Shown piece by piece: positions 1 to 5,582 of a DNA stretch of 9,052 nt. Numbering within the stretch: the first letter of the stretch is position 1; each line of letters opens with the position of its first letter. The DNA comes from Desulfurococcales archaeon. GTDB lineage: Archaea > Thermoproteota > Thermoprotei_A > Sulfolobales > Ignicoccaceae. A program made the translations under genes and the position numbers. The stretch covers positions 1 through 9,052 of the forward strand of contig WAOJ01000071.1 in NCBI GenBank assembly GCA_015521275.1. The letters run 5' to 3'. The notes under the pieces were generated by a model. The model saw nothing but the letters and a program-made list of their open reading frames with translations. It had not been told where the DNA came from and did no database searches.

Positions 1-1124
1 ACATGAAGGAGTTCGACGCGAACGTTCTGGGAAGCTTCAAGAATTACTTGGTATTGGACAAGACCGCCTTCTATCCCGAAGGCGGTGGCCAGCAAGCCGA
101 CACGGGAGTAATAATCAGTGGCGAGAAAACCTTTAGAGTCAAAGACGTACAAAAGGTGAATGACGTAATAGTGCACGTGTTAGATAAGGACTACGACGGA
201 GGAAAGCTGGTAATAGGCAAGATAGACTGGGAGAGGAGGTACCGCTTGATGAGGCACCACACAGGAACGCACGCCTTGTTGGGAGCCTTGAGGAAGGTCT
301 TGGGAGACCACGTGTGGCAAGCGGGAGCTGAAAAGACCCCGGAGAAGGCGAGGTTCGACTTCACTCACCACAAGCCCTTAACCAAGGAGCAAATAAGGGA
401 GATAGAGAGGGTAGTGAACAAGGTTATAGATGAGAGGAGGAGGATAAGGGCCTTTACCTTGCCTAGGAACGAGGCAGAGGCGAAGTACTGGTTTACGATA
501 TATCAGGGAGGAGTTCCAATGAGCAAGGACATAAGGCTTGTAGAAATAGAGGACTGGGACGTGGAGGCCTGCTTCGGGACTCACTTGCACAACACGGGCG
601 AGATAGGAGGAATTAAAATTATCAATACGAAGAAGATACAAGACGGCGTTGTAAGGGTGGAGTTCGTCGCCGGCACTAGGGTTCCGGAAATAGCTCAAGA
701 ACTAGAGGACAAGGTTGAAGCCATAGCGGAGCTGGTCAAGGGAGATCCGAGCAACGTGGTGAAGAAAGTCGAAGGCTTGGTTAAGAGGTTAGAGGAGCAG
801 AAGAGGGCTCTGAGCGAGTATCAGAAGTTATTGAAAGATATCTTGAGCAGGAACTACGAGACGTTCGGAAAGATAAAGGTAGTGAAGCTCCCGGTAAACG
901 ACCAAGAGTTAGCGCAAGAGGTGCTAAGAGAGCTGAGCAAGGACTCAGTGGCTGCAGTGGTAATTGGAAATAGGGCTGAGCTTGCCAGCCCAGAGGACGT
1001 GGGCTTGGGCAAGATGGTTAGGAAGTACTGCAAGGGAGGAGGAAAGGGCAAGAGAGCTACCATGGTTTGTGAGAGCGAGGAGAAGGTTATGGAGGCTTTG
1101 AGGAAGCTGGGAGAGGAGCTTTAG
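1..1124 (+). CDS. alaS: Alanyl-tRNA synthetase, C-terminal part (editing and C-terminal domains), 5'-truncated by window edge
   Basis: Enters the window already open; the aminoacylation domain lies upstream, outside it. Residue numbers count from the internal Met codon at position 3. Residues 15-230 form the AlaX-type editing domain that hydrolyses Ser- and Gly-tRNA(Ala): FYPEGGGQQ (23-31), the zinc-site HTGTH (86-90, HxxxH) and CFGTH (190-194, CxxxH). Residues 230-285 are a charged, coiled-coil-like helix. Residues 290-373 form the C-terminal (DHHA1-like) domain with a glycine-rich GGGKGKR (345-351), used in the family for tRNA elbow contact and dimerisation. The stop is TAG 1122-1124. The gene ends 7 bp before the 3' end of a convergent tRNA-Arg. 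The ATG at position 3 is almost certainly internal, since the family is roughly 900 aa in archaea. Family assignment is firm; nothing can be said of the start or promoter. Confidence 0.95.
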   Translation, partial: MKEFDANVLGSFKNYLVLDKTAFYPEGGGQQADTGVIISGEKTFRVKDVQKVNDVIVHVLDKDYDGGKLVIGKIDWERRYRLMRHHTGTHALLGALRKVLGDHVWQAGAEKTPEKARFDFTHHKPLTKEQIREIERVVNKVIDERRRIRAFTLPRNEAEAKYWFTIYQGGVPMSKDIRLVEIEDWDVEACFGTHLHNTGEIGGIKIINTKKIQDGVVRVEFVAGTRVPEIAQELEDKVEAIAELVKGDPSNVVKKVEGLVKRLEEQKRALSEYQKLLKDILSRNYETFGKIKVVKLPVNDQELAQEVLRELSKDSVAAVVIGNRAELASPEDVGLGKMVRKYCKGGGKGKRATMVCESEEKVMEALRKLGEEL

Positions 1125-1131
1125 GGTCCGG

Positions 1132-1209
1132 TGGCGGCCCCGCCGGGATTTGAACCCGGGACTACCGGCTTAGAAGGCCGGCGCCCTTTCCTGGCTAGGC
1201 GACGGGGCC
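1132..1209 (-). tRNA. tRNA-Arg (anticodon UCU), CCA encoded, no intron
   Basis: Read on the minus strand, the 78 nt fold as a complete cloverleaf. The acceptor stem is GGCCCCG/CGGGGCC (7 bp), the D arm GCCU/GGGC with a 10-nt loop carrying A14, G15, G18G19 and A21. The anticodon stem is CCGGC/GCCGG with loop CUUCUAA, giving anticodon UCU. The variable loop is UAGUC (G15-C48 Levitt pair possible), and the T arm is CCGGG/CCCGG with loop TTCAAAT. The discriminator is G and CCA is encoded (plus-strand TGG at 1132-1134). UCU reads AGA and probably AGG, the dominant Arg codons of the surrounding genes. It is convergent with alaS and divergent from tatA. Position 9 is C, a mild deviation from the usual purine. 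No mispairs were seen. Confidence 0.97.
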
Positions 1210-1233
1210 CCGTTAGGGGCCTAATACGGAGCC

Positions 1234-1241
1234 TTAATTAA
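1234..1241 (-). promoter_or_regulatory. TATA-like box of tRNA-Arg
   Basis: TTAATTAA is centred about 28 bp upstream of the tRNA 5' end (1209), the expected archaeal TATA-to-start spacing for a tRNA transcribed from, or just before, its first base. A second AT stretch (TTTTTAAAA around 1271-1278) is too far (over 60 bp) to serve the mature 5' end directly. Placement rests on sequence and spacing only. Confidence 0.5.
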
Positions 1242-1250
1242 TCCTCACGC

Positions 1251-1262
1251 GTCCCCGGGGAC
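1251..1262. repeat. 12-bp perfect palindrome in the tRNA-Arg/tatA divergent region
   Basis: GTCCCCGGGGAC reads identically on both strands. It lies between the tRNA TATA-like box (1234-1241) and the tatA TATA box (1315-1323), just upstream of the tRNA promoter as the tRNA is transcribed. It could be a binding site for a dimeric regulator or a chance product of G+C-rich sequence. It has no T-run and is not a terminator for either neighbour. Confidence 0.6.
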
Positions 1263-1314
1263 ACAAACCTTTTTAAAACACTTTCTCTCTTAGTTTGAAC
1301 CGGCCGTAAAAAAC

Positions 1315-1323
1315 TTTATATAT
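1315..1323 (+). promoter_or_regulatory. Strong BRE/TATA element for tatA
   Basis: An A-rich BRE-like stretch (1308-1313) is followed directly by TTTATATAT. A transcript starting the usual 25-27 bp downstream of the box centre would begin near 1345, just before GTG 1348. This points to a leaderless or nearly leaderless tatA mRNA and away from the upstream in-frame GTG at 1330, which lies only about 7 bp after the box. Confidence 0.65.
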
Positions 1324-1347
1324 TATGCTGTGAGCTATAACCTTGCG

Positions 1348-1701
1348 GTGGCAACTGTGGCCATAATACCGGTGCCCCTTTTCAGCCTAGGCCCCAACGA
1401 GATGCTAATACTCTTGATCTTCGCCTTGCTCCTGTTCTTAGGACCCTCCAAGATACCCGAGTTGGCGAGGAGCATTGGCGAAGCCTACAGGGAGTTCAAG
1501 AAGGCTGCGGAGGGCGAATACCACGAAGAGGTCGAGGTAAAGAAGGAGGAGAAGAAGGAAGAGGAGCTCGACATAGAGCAACTCAAAGCCTTGGCCATGA
1601 AGCTGGGCGTGAACCCAGAGGGCAAGAGTGCTGAAGAGCTGAAGAAGGAGATAATTGCCAAGGCCAAGGCCGAGGGCCTACTCGATAGCGAGAAGAAGTG
1701 A
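1348..1701 (+). CDS. tatA: Sec-independent protein translocase subunit TatA
   Basis: Twin-arginine translocase pore-forming subunit. It acts in the cytoplasmic membrane with TatC to export folded proteins. From GTG 1348 the product is 117 aa. A short N-terminus leads to LGPNE (14-18), a single membrane helix at about 19-31, the LGPSK hinge (31-35), and the conserved amphipathic helix with KIPELARSIG and EFKKA (35-54). A Lys/Glu-rich linker follows (55-74), then a compact helical tail (75-110) whose IEQLKALAMKLGV...SAEELKKEI pattern resembles SAP/Rho-N-like helix-turn-helix tails. Start choice: the in-frame GTG at 1330 would add six residues but lies almost on the TATA box; GTG 1348 suits a leaderless message and GTG 1357 is also possible. 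Stop TGA 1699-1701. tatC follows, and no tatB is present, as is usual in archaea. The family is clear from the sequence; the tail comparison is my inference. Confidence 0.9.
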   Translation: MATVAIIPVPLFSLGPNEMLILLIFALLLFLGPSKIPELARSIGEAYREFKKAAEGEYHEEVEVKKEEKKEEELDIEQLKALAMKLGVNPEGKSAEELKKEIIAKAKAEGLLDSEKK

Positions 1702-1705
1702 AGGT

Positions 1706-1726
1706 GAATATACCTCAACTTTTTCA
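1706..1726 (+). promoter_or_regulatory. tatA-tatC spacer: possible T-run terminator and weak TATA-like box
   Basis: The 44-bp gap between the tatA stop and ATG 1746 holds GAATATACC (1706-1713 region), a weak TATA-like match about 35 bp before ATG 1746, and TTTTT at 1720-1724, which could promote partial archaeal termination. GGGG (1735-1738), a few bases before that ATG, could pair weakly with 16S rRNA. tatC may be co-transcribed with tatA, have its own promoter, or both; the sequence does not decide. Confidence 0.3.
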
Positions 1727-1745
1727 CTACACTAGGGGCACTTGA

Positions 1746-1856
1746 ATGGATTTAAGGAAGATTAAGAGAATATTGTGGAAGCTCAATCCCTTCAAGTGCG
1801 ACCTAGAGAAGGCGTACGAGATAGAGGACTATACTACCACCTCCAAGAGCTCTTGA
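1746..1856 (+). other. Coding-like reading frame at the tatC 5' end, out of frame with tatC
   Basis: From ATG 1746 an open frame of 36 codons begins MDLRKIKRIL and ends EKAYEIEDY followed by a nonsense-looking tail, closing at TGA 1854-1856. Its first 29 codons use the codons typical of this genome (AGG, AAG, ATA, GAG, TTC, TAC). The tatC frame over the same bases needs two CGA Arg codons, rare here. After EIEDY (about 1830) the sensible continuation, YHLQEL (from 1835), is in the tatC frame. This suggests that the true TatC N-terminus begins at 1746 and that 1 nt is missing or 2 nt are extra near 1829-1838 (GACTATACTACCAC; removal of one TA gives D-Y-Y-H-L-Q). A natural mutation, a sequencing error or recoding could each explain it. 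Confidence 0.55.
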
Positions 1857-2695
1857 ACACCATAAGGAGGTCCATAATAGCCTTCTTGGTCGCAATATTG
1901 GTGGTAATATTCTTTCCCATAAATTGGATAACTTGTCCCTTGTTCCACCTCTACTGCAACCCAGCAGAGGTGGGCAAGGCCATAGGGGCTCAATACATAG
2001 CGGACTTGCTCAAGTGGTTCGGCTACGTCCCAGCAATGGTGGCTTTGCTAAGGATAATAACGTTGGCAATAACCAAGATGGGAGTTCACCCTATAATATG
2101 CCACGCCGAGAGCTTGTTCAACGCCTACGTGACGGTAATAATATGGGGAGCCATACTCCTAGCTGCTCCATACATAGCCTTCCAGTTCCTTTGCTATATA
2201 TGGCCAGCTTTGGAAGAGCACGAGAAGAAGAGCTTGAGGAACGGCTTGCTAGCGACCATAGGTCTCTTCGCCTTAGGGGAGTTCTTCGCTTTTACCATAG
2301 TGGTCCCCTTCGGCTTCGAGCTAGTAGTGATCTTCGGCCAAGCGGCTGGAGCCTCGGCCACTTGGTGTTTATCGGATGCAATAGAGTTTGCCGTGTTAAC
2401 GGCGATAGTTACCGGCCTCTCCTTCCTCTTGCCAATAGTTGTCTACTTCTTGGTCTTGGCCGGTGTACTCAGGCCTGAGCAACTCAAGGGTAAGAACTTG
2501 AAGATAGCGTTCTTCGCGATAATGTTCTTAGCGGCCGTAATAACCCCCGGTGGGACCGGAATAAGCATGTTAGCGATAGGAATACCGATGTTCATACTAT
2601 ACTACTTGGCCATAGTATTTGCTGAGAGAGCGATGAAAGAGAAGGAAGAGAGGGAGAAGAGACAAATGGCTAGGATGGAGACATTTAAGCCCTAA
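1775..2695 (+). CDS. tatC: Sec-independent protein translocase subunit TatC, with probable frame disruption at its N-terminus
   Basis: Multispanning receptor of the twin-arginine translocase, which binds signal peptides and recruits TatA. As an uninterrupted ORF it starts at GTG 1775 (306 aa). The TatC N-terminal helix is YYHLQELLNTIRRS (20-33; family HLxEL pattern), followed by TM1 (34-50), a long external loop (about 50-112) and the conserved ES.F..Y motif (112-118) entering TM2. The APYIAFQF..YIWPALEEHEKK segment (131-152) is next, then TM3 (158-177), TM4 (202-222), TM5/6 (244-256 and 265-283) and the ITPGG turn (256-260) replacing the usual TPPD. The tail is strongly charged. The first 18 residues from GTG 1775 look non-native; a better N-terminus lies in another frame from ATG 1746. 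It directly follows tatA. Stop TAA 2693-2695, 22 bp from the end of a convergent gene. Family identity is firm, the start is not. Confidence 0.87.
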   Translation: MEAQSLQVRPREGVRDRGLYYHLQELLNTIRRSIIAFLVAILVVIFFPINWITCPLFHLYCNPAEVGKAIGAQYIADLLKWFGYVPAMVALLRIITLAITKMGVHPIICHAESLFNAYVTVIIWGAILLAAPYIAFQFLCYIWPALEEHEKKSLRNGLLATIGLFALGEFFAFTIVVPFGFELVVIFGQAAGASATWCLSDAIEFAVLTAIVTGLSFLLPIVVYFLVLAGVLRPEQLKGKNLKIAFFAIMFLAAVITPGGTGISMLAIGIPMFILYYLAIVFAERAMKEKEEREKRQMARMETFKP

Positions 2696-2717
2696 GGCTC
2701 GGCGAAGAGCGGCTTCC

Positions 2718-3704
2718 TCACCTATCAGTCCCGGATTCTGACCTCATCGCCTCCACCAGCCTCCTAGAGGCCCTCCCCAAGAGCTTGTTTACCAGCTTTT
2801 CATATTCTACCTTGGGTAAGATCGCTCCGGCCGCTCCTCTATGGCCACCTCCTTTGCCTCCAAGCTCTTCGGCGAGCTCGCTCAAGAACTTTGCCAAGTC
2901 CAAGTACTTCTGTGCCCTCGGGGAGGCCCTCGCATAAACCCTAACCTCGTCCTTCTCTTCCCTCACGACGAAGGCCACGTCTAGACCCATTGAAAGCAGC
3001 GCCTTAGCTACAGAGGACTCGTGGGCCCCTATTTCAGTAACCCCTATTACGAAGTCCTTTACCTTTCTGTGCACTAGCCTCTCGCAGGCCTTCACCTTAG
3101 CTATTTTAACTGAAATGTCCTCTTCCCTTTGCTCCCCCAATATTGAGAAGGCTTTGGAAACGCTGCCGTATCTGGACAAGTACTCCATTGCAGTGAACGT
3201 GCTGGGCTTCGCTAACCTGAAGACCTTACTGTCGTAAATTATTCCGGCCATGAGGGCCTCAGCGACAGCCTTGGGCAATTCCAAGCCTAAGGACCTGAAG
3301 GCTAGTGCAACTATCTCGGAGGTTGAAGAAGCTTGGGGATAAACCATGAAAGGTCTTAGGTCACCTTCGGCGTGGTGATCTATCCTTAGGTAATCCTTGC
3401 CCTCCAAGCTTATGCCGGGGAGCTGGGAGCTGGAGGCGGTATCAACTATTATCAAGACGTCCTCCTCCGGTTCCTTTTGCAAGAACTCCAAGCCCAAGTG
3501 CTCCGCAACCCTCTTGCCTTGGGCAGAGAGGCCTTGGGGAGCATAACCCTTAGCGGAGAACATTATCATGAAGGGAGAGGCGGAGGCCACAGCATCCGGG
3601 TCCGCGTGCCTATGAACTATTACCCCTACCTTCTCTCCTTTTATCTTCTCAATCAGCTCTTCAGCCTTTTCCTTTATGTTCGGTAACGTGGAGCACTCCC
3701 CCAT
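2718..3704 (-). CDS. DHH/DHHA1-family phosphoesterase (NrnA/RecJ-like)
   Basis: A cytoplasmic metal-dependent phosphoesterase of 328 aa, the usual size for NrnA-like nano-RNase/pAp phosphatases. Motif I is HRHADPDAVAS (31-41), motif II VDTASS (87-92), motif III the signature DHH (109-111), and motif IV GIIYDSKVF (154-162). These supply the Mn-binding Asp/His residues. The C-terminal DHHA1 domain ends with GGKGGGHRGAAGA (282-294), the substrate-binding glycine-rich loop. All catalytic motifs appear intact. No helicase, CBS or TrkA domain is fused, so it is shorter than bacterial RecJ. Likely substrates are short oligonucleotides, pAp or cyclic dinucleotide products, which the sequence cannot distinguish. 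The ATG start sits 71 bp from the divergent dtdA start across a dyad-symmetric promoter region. It is convergent with tatC. Confidence 0.88.
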   Translation of the reverse strand: MGECSTLPNIKEKAEELIEKIKGEKVGVIVHRHADPDAVASASPFMIMFSAKGYAPQGLSAQGKRVAEHLGLEFLQKEPEEDVLIIVDTASSSQLPGISLEGKDYLRIDHHAEGDLRPFMVYPQASSTSEIVALAFRSLGLELPKAVAEALMAGIIYDSKVFRLAKPSTFTAMEYLSRYGSVSKAFSILGEQREEDISVKIAKVKACERLVHRKVKDFVIGVTEIGAHESSVAKALLSMGLDVAFVVREEKDEVRVYARASPRAQKYLDLAKFLSELAEELGGKGGGHRGAAGAILPKVEYEKLVNKLLGRASRRLVEAMRSESGTDR

Positions 3705-3754
3705 TTCGGGACCTAAGGCTTAAGCGCTAAGGTCCGCTTAAATGAGGTCCCGAA
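3705..3754. promoter_or_regulatory. Dyad-symmetric divergent promoter region between the DHH gene and dtdA
   Basis: Two nested perfect inverted repeats share almost one centre (about 3730). The outer pair is TTCGGGACCT (3705-3714) with AGGTCCCGAA (3745-3754); the inner pair is TTAAGCG (3720-3726) with CGCTTAA (3735-3741). The main A/T stretches of the intergenic region are these TTAA cores. The CTTAAAT core (about 3740) is roughly 36 bp from both start codons (ATG 3704 on the minus strand, TTG 3776 on the plus strand), so it could serve as TATA box in either direction. The outer arm begins right next to the DHH start codon. A regulator-binding role is inference. Confidence 0.45.
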
Positions 3755-3775
3755 GGCCTTTGAGCGCGAAGGGCC

Positions 3776-4510
3776 TTGAAGGTCTCCATAGTCTATTACC
3801 CGGGGGATCCGGCTGCTAAGGGAGCAGCTGAGGTATTGATGAGGGAAGGCTATGACGTTCAAGAACTCAAAACGGACGCCCCATTCTCTGACTTTTCCGA
3901 AGTAGATGGAGATGCCTTCATAGTGCTCTCGAGGCACTCAAGCGAGAAAAAGGTCAAAGCCTTCACAGTCCACCACACCGGAAACTTCGGGGAGGCCAAC
4001 TTAGGCGGGAGGCCGAGGGAGCTGAGCTATTCCTTCCCTTCATTGGCTTGCAAGCTTCTGAGGGCCTTAAAGGCTAACGCCAGAGAAGGGTACGACGTAA
4101 CTTACGAGGCTACCCATCACGGCCCGACCATAGATAAGCCCTTGGTCTTCATAGAAATAGGGTCGAGCGAGGAGGAGTGGAAAGACCCTAAGAACCACGA
4201 AGTCTTGGCCAAGGCAGTAATGGAGTACGAGGAGAAGGAGTGCCCGGAGGTTAAAGCGATATGGCTGGGAGGGCCACACTACAGCAAGAGGGCCTCCAAG
4301 AGGTGTTTGGAGGGAGAAGCCTCAATAGGCCACATAGCTCCCAAGTACGCTTCAGAGTGGTTGGACGAGGAAATGGTAAGGAAGATGGTTGAGAGGAGCG
4401 CTGAGGAGATAAATATAGCCTATTTGGAGAAGAAGAGCTTTAAGGCTGAGAAGAGGAAGGAACTTTTGAAGATCTTGGAGGAAATGGGCTTGGAGGTCAA
4501 GCTGGTCTAG
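3776..4510 (+). CDS. dtdA: D-aminoacyl-tRNA deacylase, archaeal/plant GEK1 type
   Basis: Hydrolyses D-amino acids (for example D-Tyr) from mischarged tRNA, keeping D-residues out of proteins; soluble, zinc-dependent. The 244-aa product carries the DtdA motifs in order: LSRHSS (51-56), HHTGNFGEA (66-74), EATHHGP (111-117), FIEIGSSEEEW (125-135), LGGPHYS (164-170) and GHIAPKY (185-191), so it looks complete and active. TTG 3776 is the only plausible start. In-frame stops TGA 3743 and TGA 3761 lie just upstream, and MKVSIVYYPGDPA is a typical N-terminus of the family. The ATG at 3742 is in another frame. Its last 14 bp overlap the end of the convergent GCS2-like gene. Together with the AlaRS editing domain and a tRNA gene nearby it adds a translation-fidelity flavour, though the genes are not one operon. 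Confidence 0.95.
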   Translation: MKVSIVYYPGDPAAKGAAEVLMREGYDVQELKTDAPFSDFSEVDGDAFIVLSRHSSEKKVKAFTVHHTGNFGEANLGGRPRELSYSFPSLACKLLRALKANAREGYDVTYEATHHGPTIDKPLVFIEIGSSEEEWKDPKNHEVLAKAVMEYEEKECPEVKAIWLGGPHYSKRASKRCLEGEASIGHIAPKYASEWLDEEMVRKMVERSAEEINIAYLEKKSFKAEKRKELLKILEEMGLEVKLV

Positions 4511-5525
4511 CGGCTCTCAAGTATTCGTAGATTAGCCTTCGGGGCTCCACCTCCCTAGGCCCCTTCTCCAATACCTCCATTATCGCTTCATAAGCCTCCA
4601 AAAGCCTGTCCTTGGGCAGGAAGGGCAAGAACCTAACCTCAACCAAGGTCTTAAGGCCTTTGAAGAAGCTCTCCCCATCCCCTTCCATCAAATCCTTAAA
4701 GGCCTTGGGGTTTGGAACCCCCTTCCACCTCGCTATAGCTGGCCTGAAGACCCACCTCTGCATCCCGTTGGAAACCTCTTCCCTCTTAGCGGTAGTAATG
4801 CCCATGTCCACGTTCCTAGCGAACAGCTCTCCCCTCTCATAGCCCTCTGCTAACTCTTCAACGGTTAAGGCGGATAGGTCCTTGCAAGGCTCAGCCTCTT
4901 GCAAGCTCCCTGAGAGGAGGTCCCACAGTATTTCCTCATACGATGAGAAAGCCTTCGGGGCCCAGACGTTAGGGGGGCTAGCCCAAGAGGTCTTGGAGAA
5001 GTCCATCCAAGCTTTTACTCTGTATTCCCTCCAACCGTCGAAGGGCGAGTTCCAGAACCTCTCCAAAAGCCTCGGACTCCAAGTGTTTATTGCTGAAAGA
5101 GCTTGGGGCAAGTCTTTCACGTCTAACCATATCTGGCTGGAAGCCATGGTAGCTATTTCCCAGTGGGAGTAGCCGTACCAGTGGAGGAGCCTGTAATGCC
5201 CTCTGGGAGTCGCGTTCCTCAAGTACCACCTCTTGCCGGGGCTCGGGAAGTAGCCCTTATCGTAAACCCTGAAGCCCATATCCTTCACTTCTTCCAAAAT
5301 GCTAAAGGCCTCCTCAACCAGCTCTTCGAACGAGTTCTTGGGCCCAACGGATATTTCTATAATAGCAGAGGTAGTGTCGCTCTTAACGATAGTTCCCTTC
5401 CTCTCAACGCCCACCACTTGGCCCGTACAAGGGTCCTTAACTTCCTCTCCTCCCAACCTTTCTAGAATTTCTAAGAACTCTTCCCTCACGACGGGCCTAT
5501 TATCTTTCAAGAGTACGGCTTCCAA
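4497..5525 (-). CDS. Glutamate-cysteine ligase-like protein (GCS2 family), substrate unknown
   Basis: A 342-aa protein that I place in the glutamate-cysteine ligase family 2 (carboxylate-amine ligases of glutamine-synthetase fold). Supporting stretches are: AIIEISVGP (54-62) like the family's metal-binding strand; ASSQIWLDVKDLPQA (128-142), matching the QVNLD-type strand of plant-type ligases; an NSPFDGWREYRVKAW block (159-173) resembling the family's NSPF..G....R...W; and LVEVRFLP (294-301) near the end like the E.R motif. Crenarchaea are not known for glutathione, so the true acceptor and product are open. Start is TTG 5523-5525, with a second TTG five codons in. The product is shorter than plant enzymes. 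It is divergent from the protease-like gene at 5583 across 57 bp and overlaps dtdA by 14 bp tail to tail. Family call moderate, function unknown. Confidence 0.65.
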   Translation of the reverse strand: MEAVLLKDNRPVVREEFLEILERLGGEEVKDPCTGQVVGVERKGTIVKSDTTSAIIEISVGPKNSFEELVEEAFSILEEVKDMGFRVYDKGYFPSPGKRWYLRNATPRGHYRLLHWYGYSHWEIATMASSQIWLDVKDLPQALSAINTWSPRLLERFWNSPFDGWREYRVKAWMDFSKTSWASPPNVWAPKAFSSYEEILWDLLSGSLQEAEPCKDLSALTVEELAEGYERGELFARNVDMGITTAKREEVSNGMQRWVFRPAIARWKGVPNPKAFKDLMEGDGESFFKGLKTLVEVRFLPFLPKDRLLEAYEAIMEVLEKGPREVEPRRLIYEYLRAARPA

Positions 5526-5535
5526 CTCTAAGCCC

Positions 5536-5553
5536 GTGGAGATATTATTCCAC
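5536..5553. promoter_or_regulatory. Shared AT core with flanking inverted repeat between two divergent genes
   Basis: GTGGA (5536-5540) and TCCAC (5549-5553) are inverted around the AT core GATATTAT (5541-5548), the only TATA-like sequence in the 57-bp spacer. The core is about 38 bp before ATG 5583 (plus) and about 20 bp before TTG 5525 (minus). The plus transcript would have a leader of some 12 nt with GGAGG at 5575-5579, three bases before the ATG. The minus transcript would start at or slightly inside the annotated TTG, so the second TTG (5508-5510) may be its true start. Five-base arms can arise by chance. Confidence 0.4.
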
Positions 5554-5582
5554 CTCCTCCAACGTTACACGGATGGAGGCTT

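Noticed and set aside
1330..1347. GTG 1330 as the tatA start
   Set aside because: Only about 7 bp downstream of the TATA box, so unlikely to be within the transcript; the extra residues do not resemble TatA N-termini.
1924..2478. 184-codon open frame overlapping tatC in another plus frame
   Set aside because: The translation is Arg/Ser/Pro-rich with no membrane or domain pattern, while the tatC frame over the same bases has clear TatC motifs; it is a shadow.
2696..2750. Possible C/D-box guide RNA (GATGA and CTGA motifs) at the tatC/DHH junction
   Set aside because: The C box is imperfect, box spacing is wrong, and the motifs fall in the DHH gene's last codons.
3742..3775. ATG 3742 as start of dtdA
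   Set aside because: It is in a different frame; the dtdA frame has TGA at 3743 and 3761, leaving TTG 3776.
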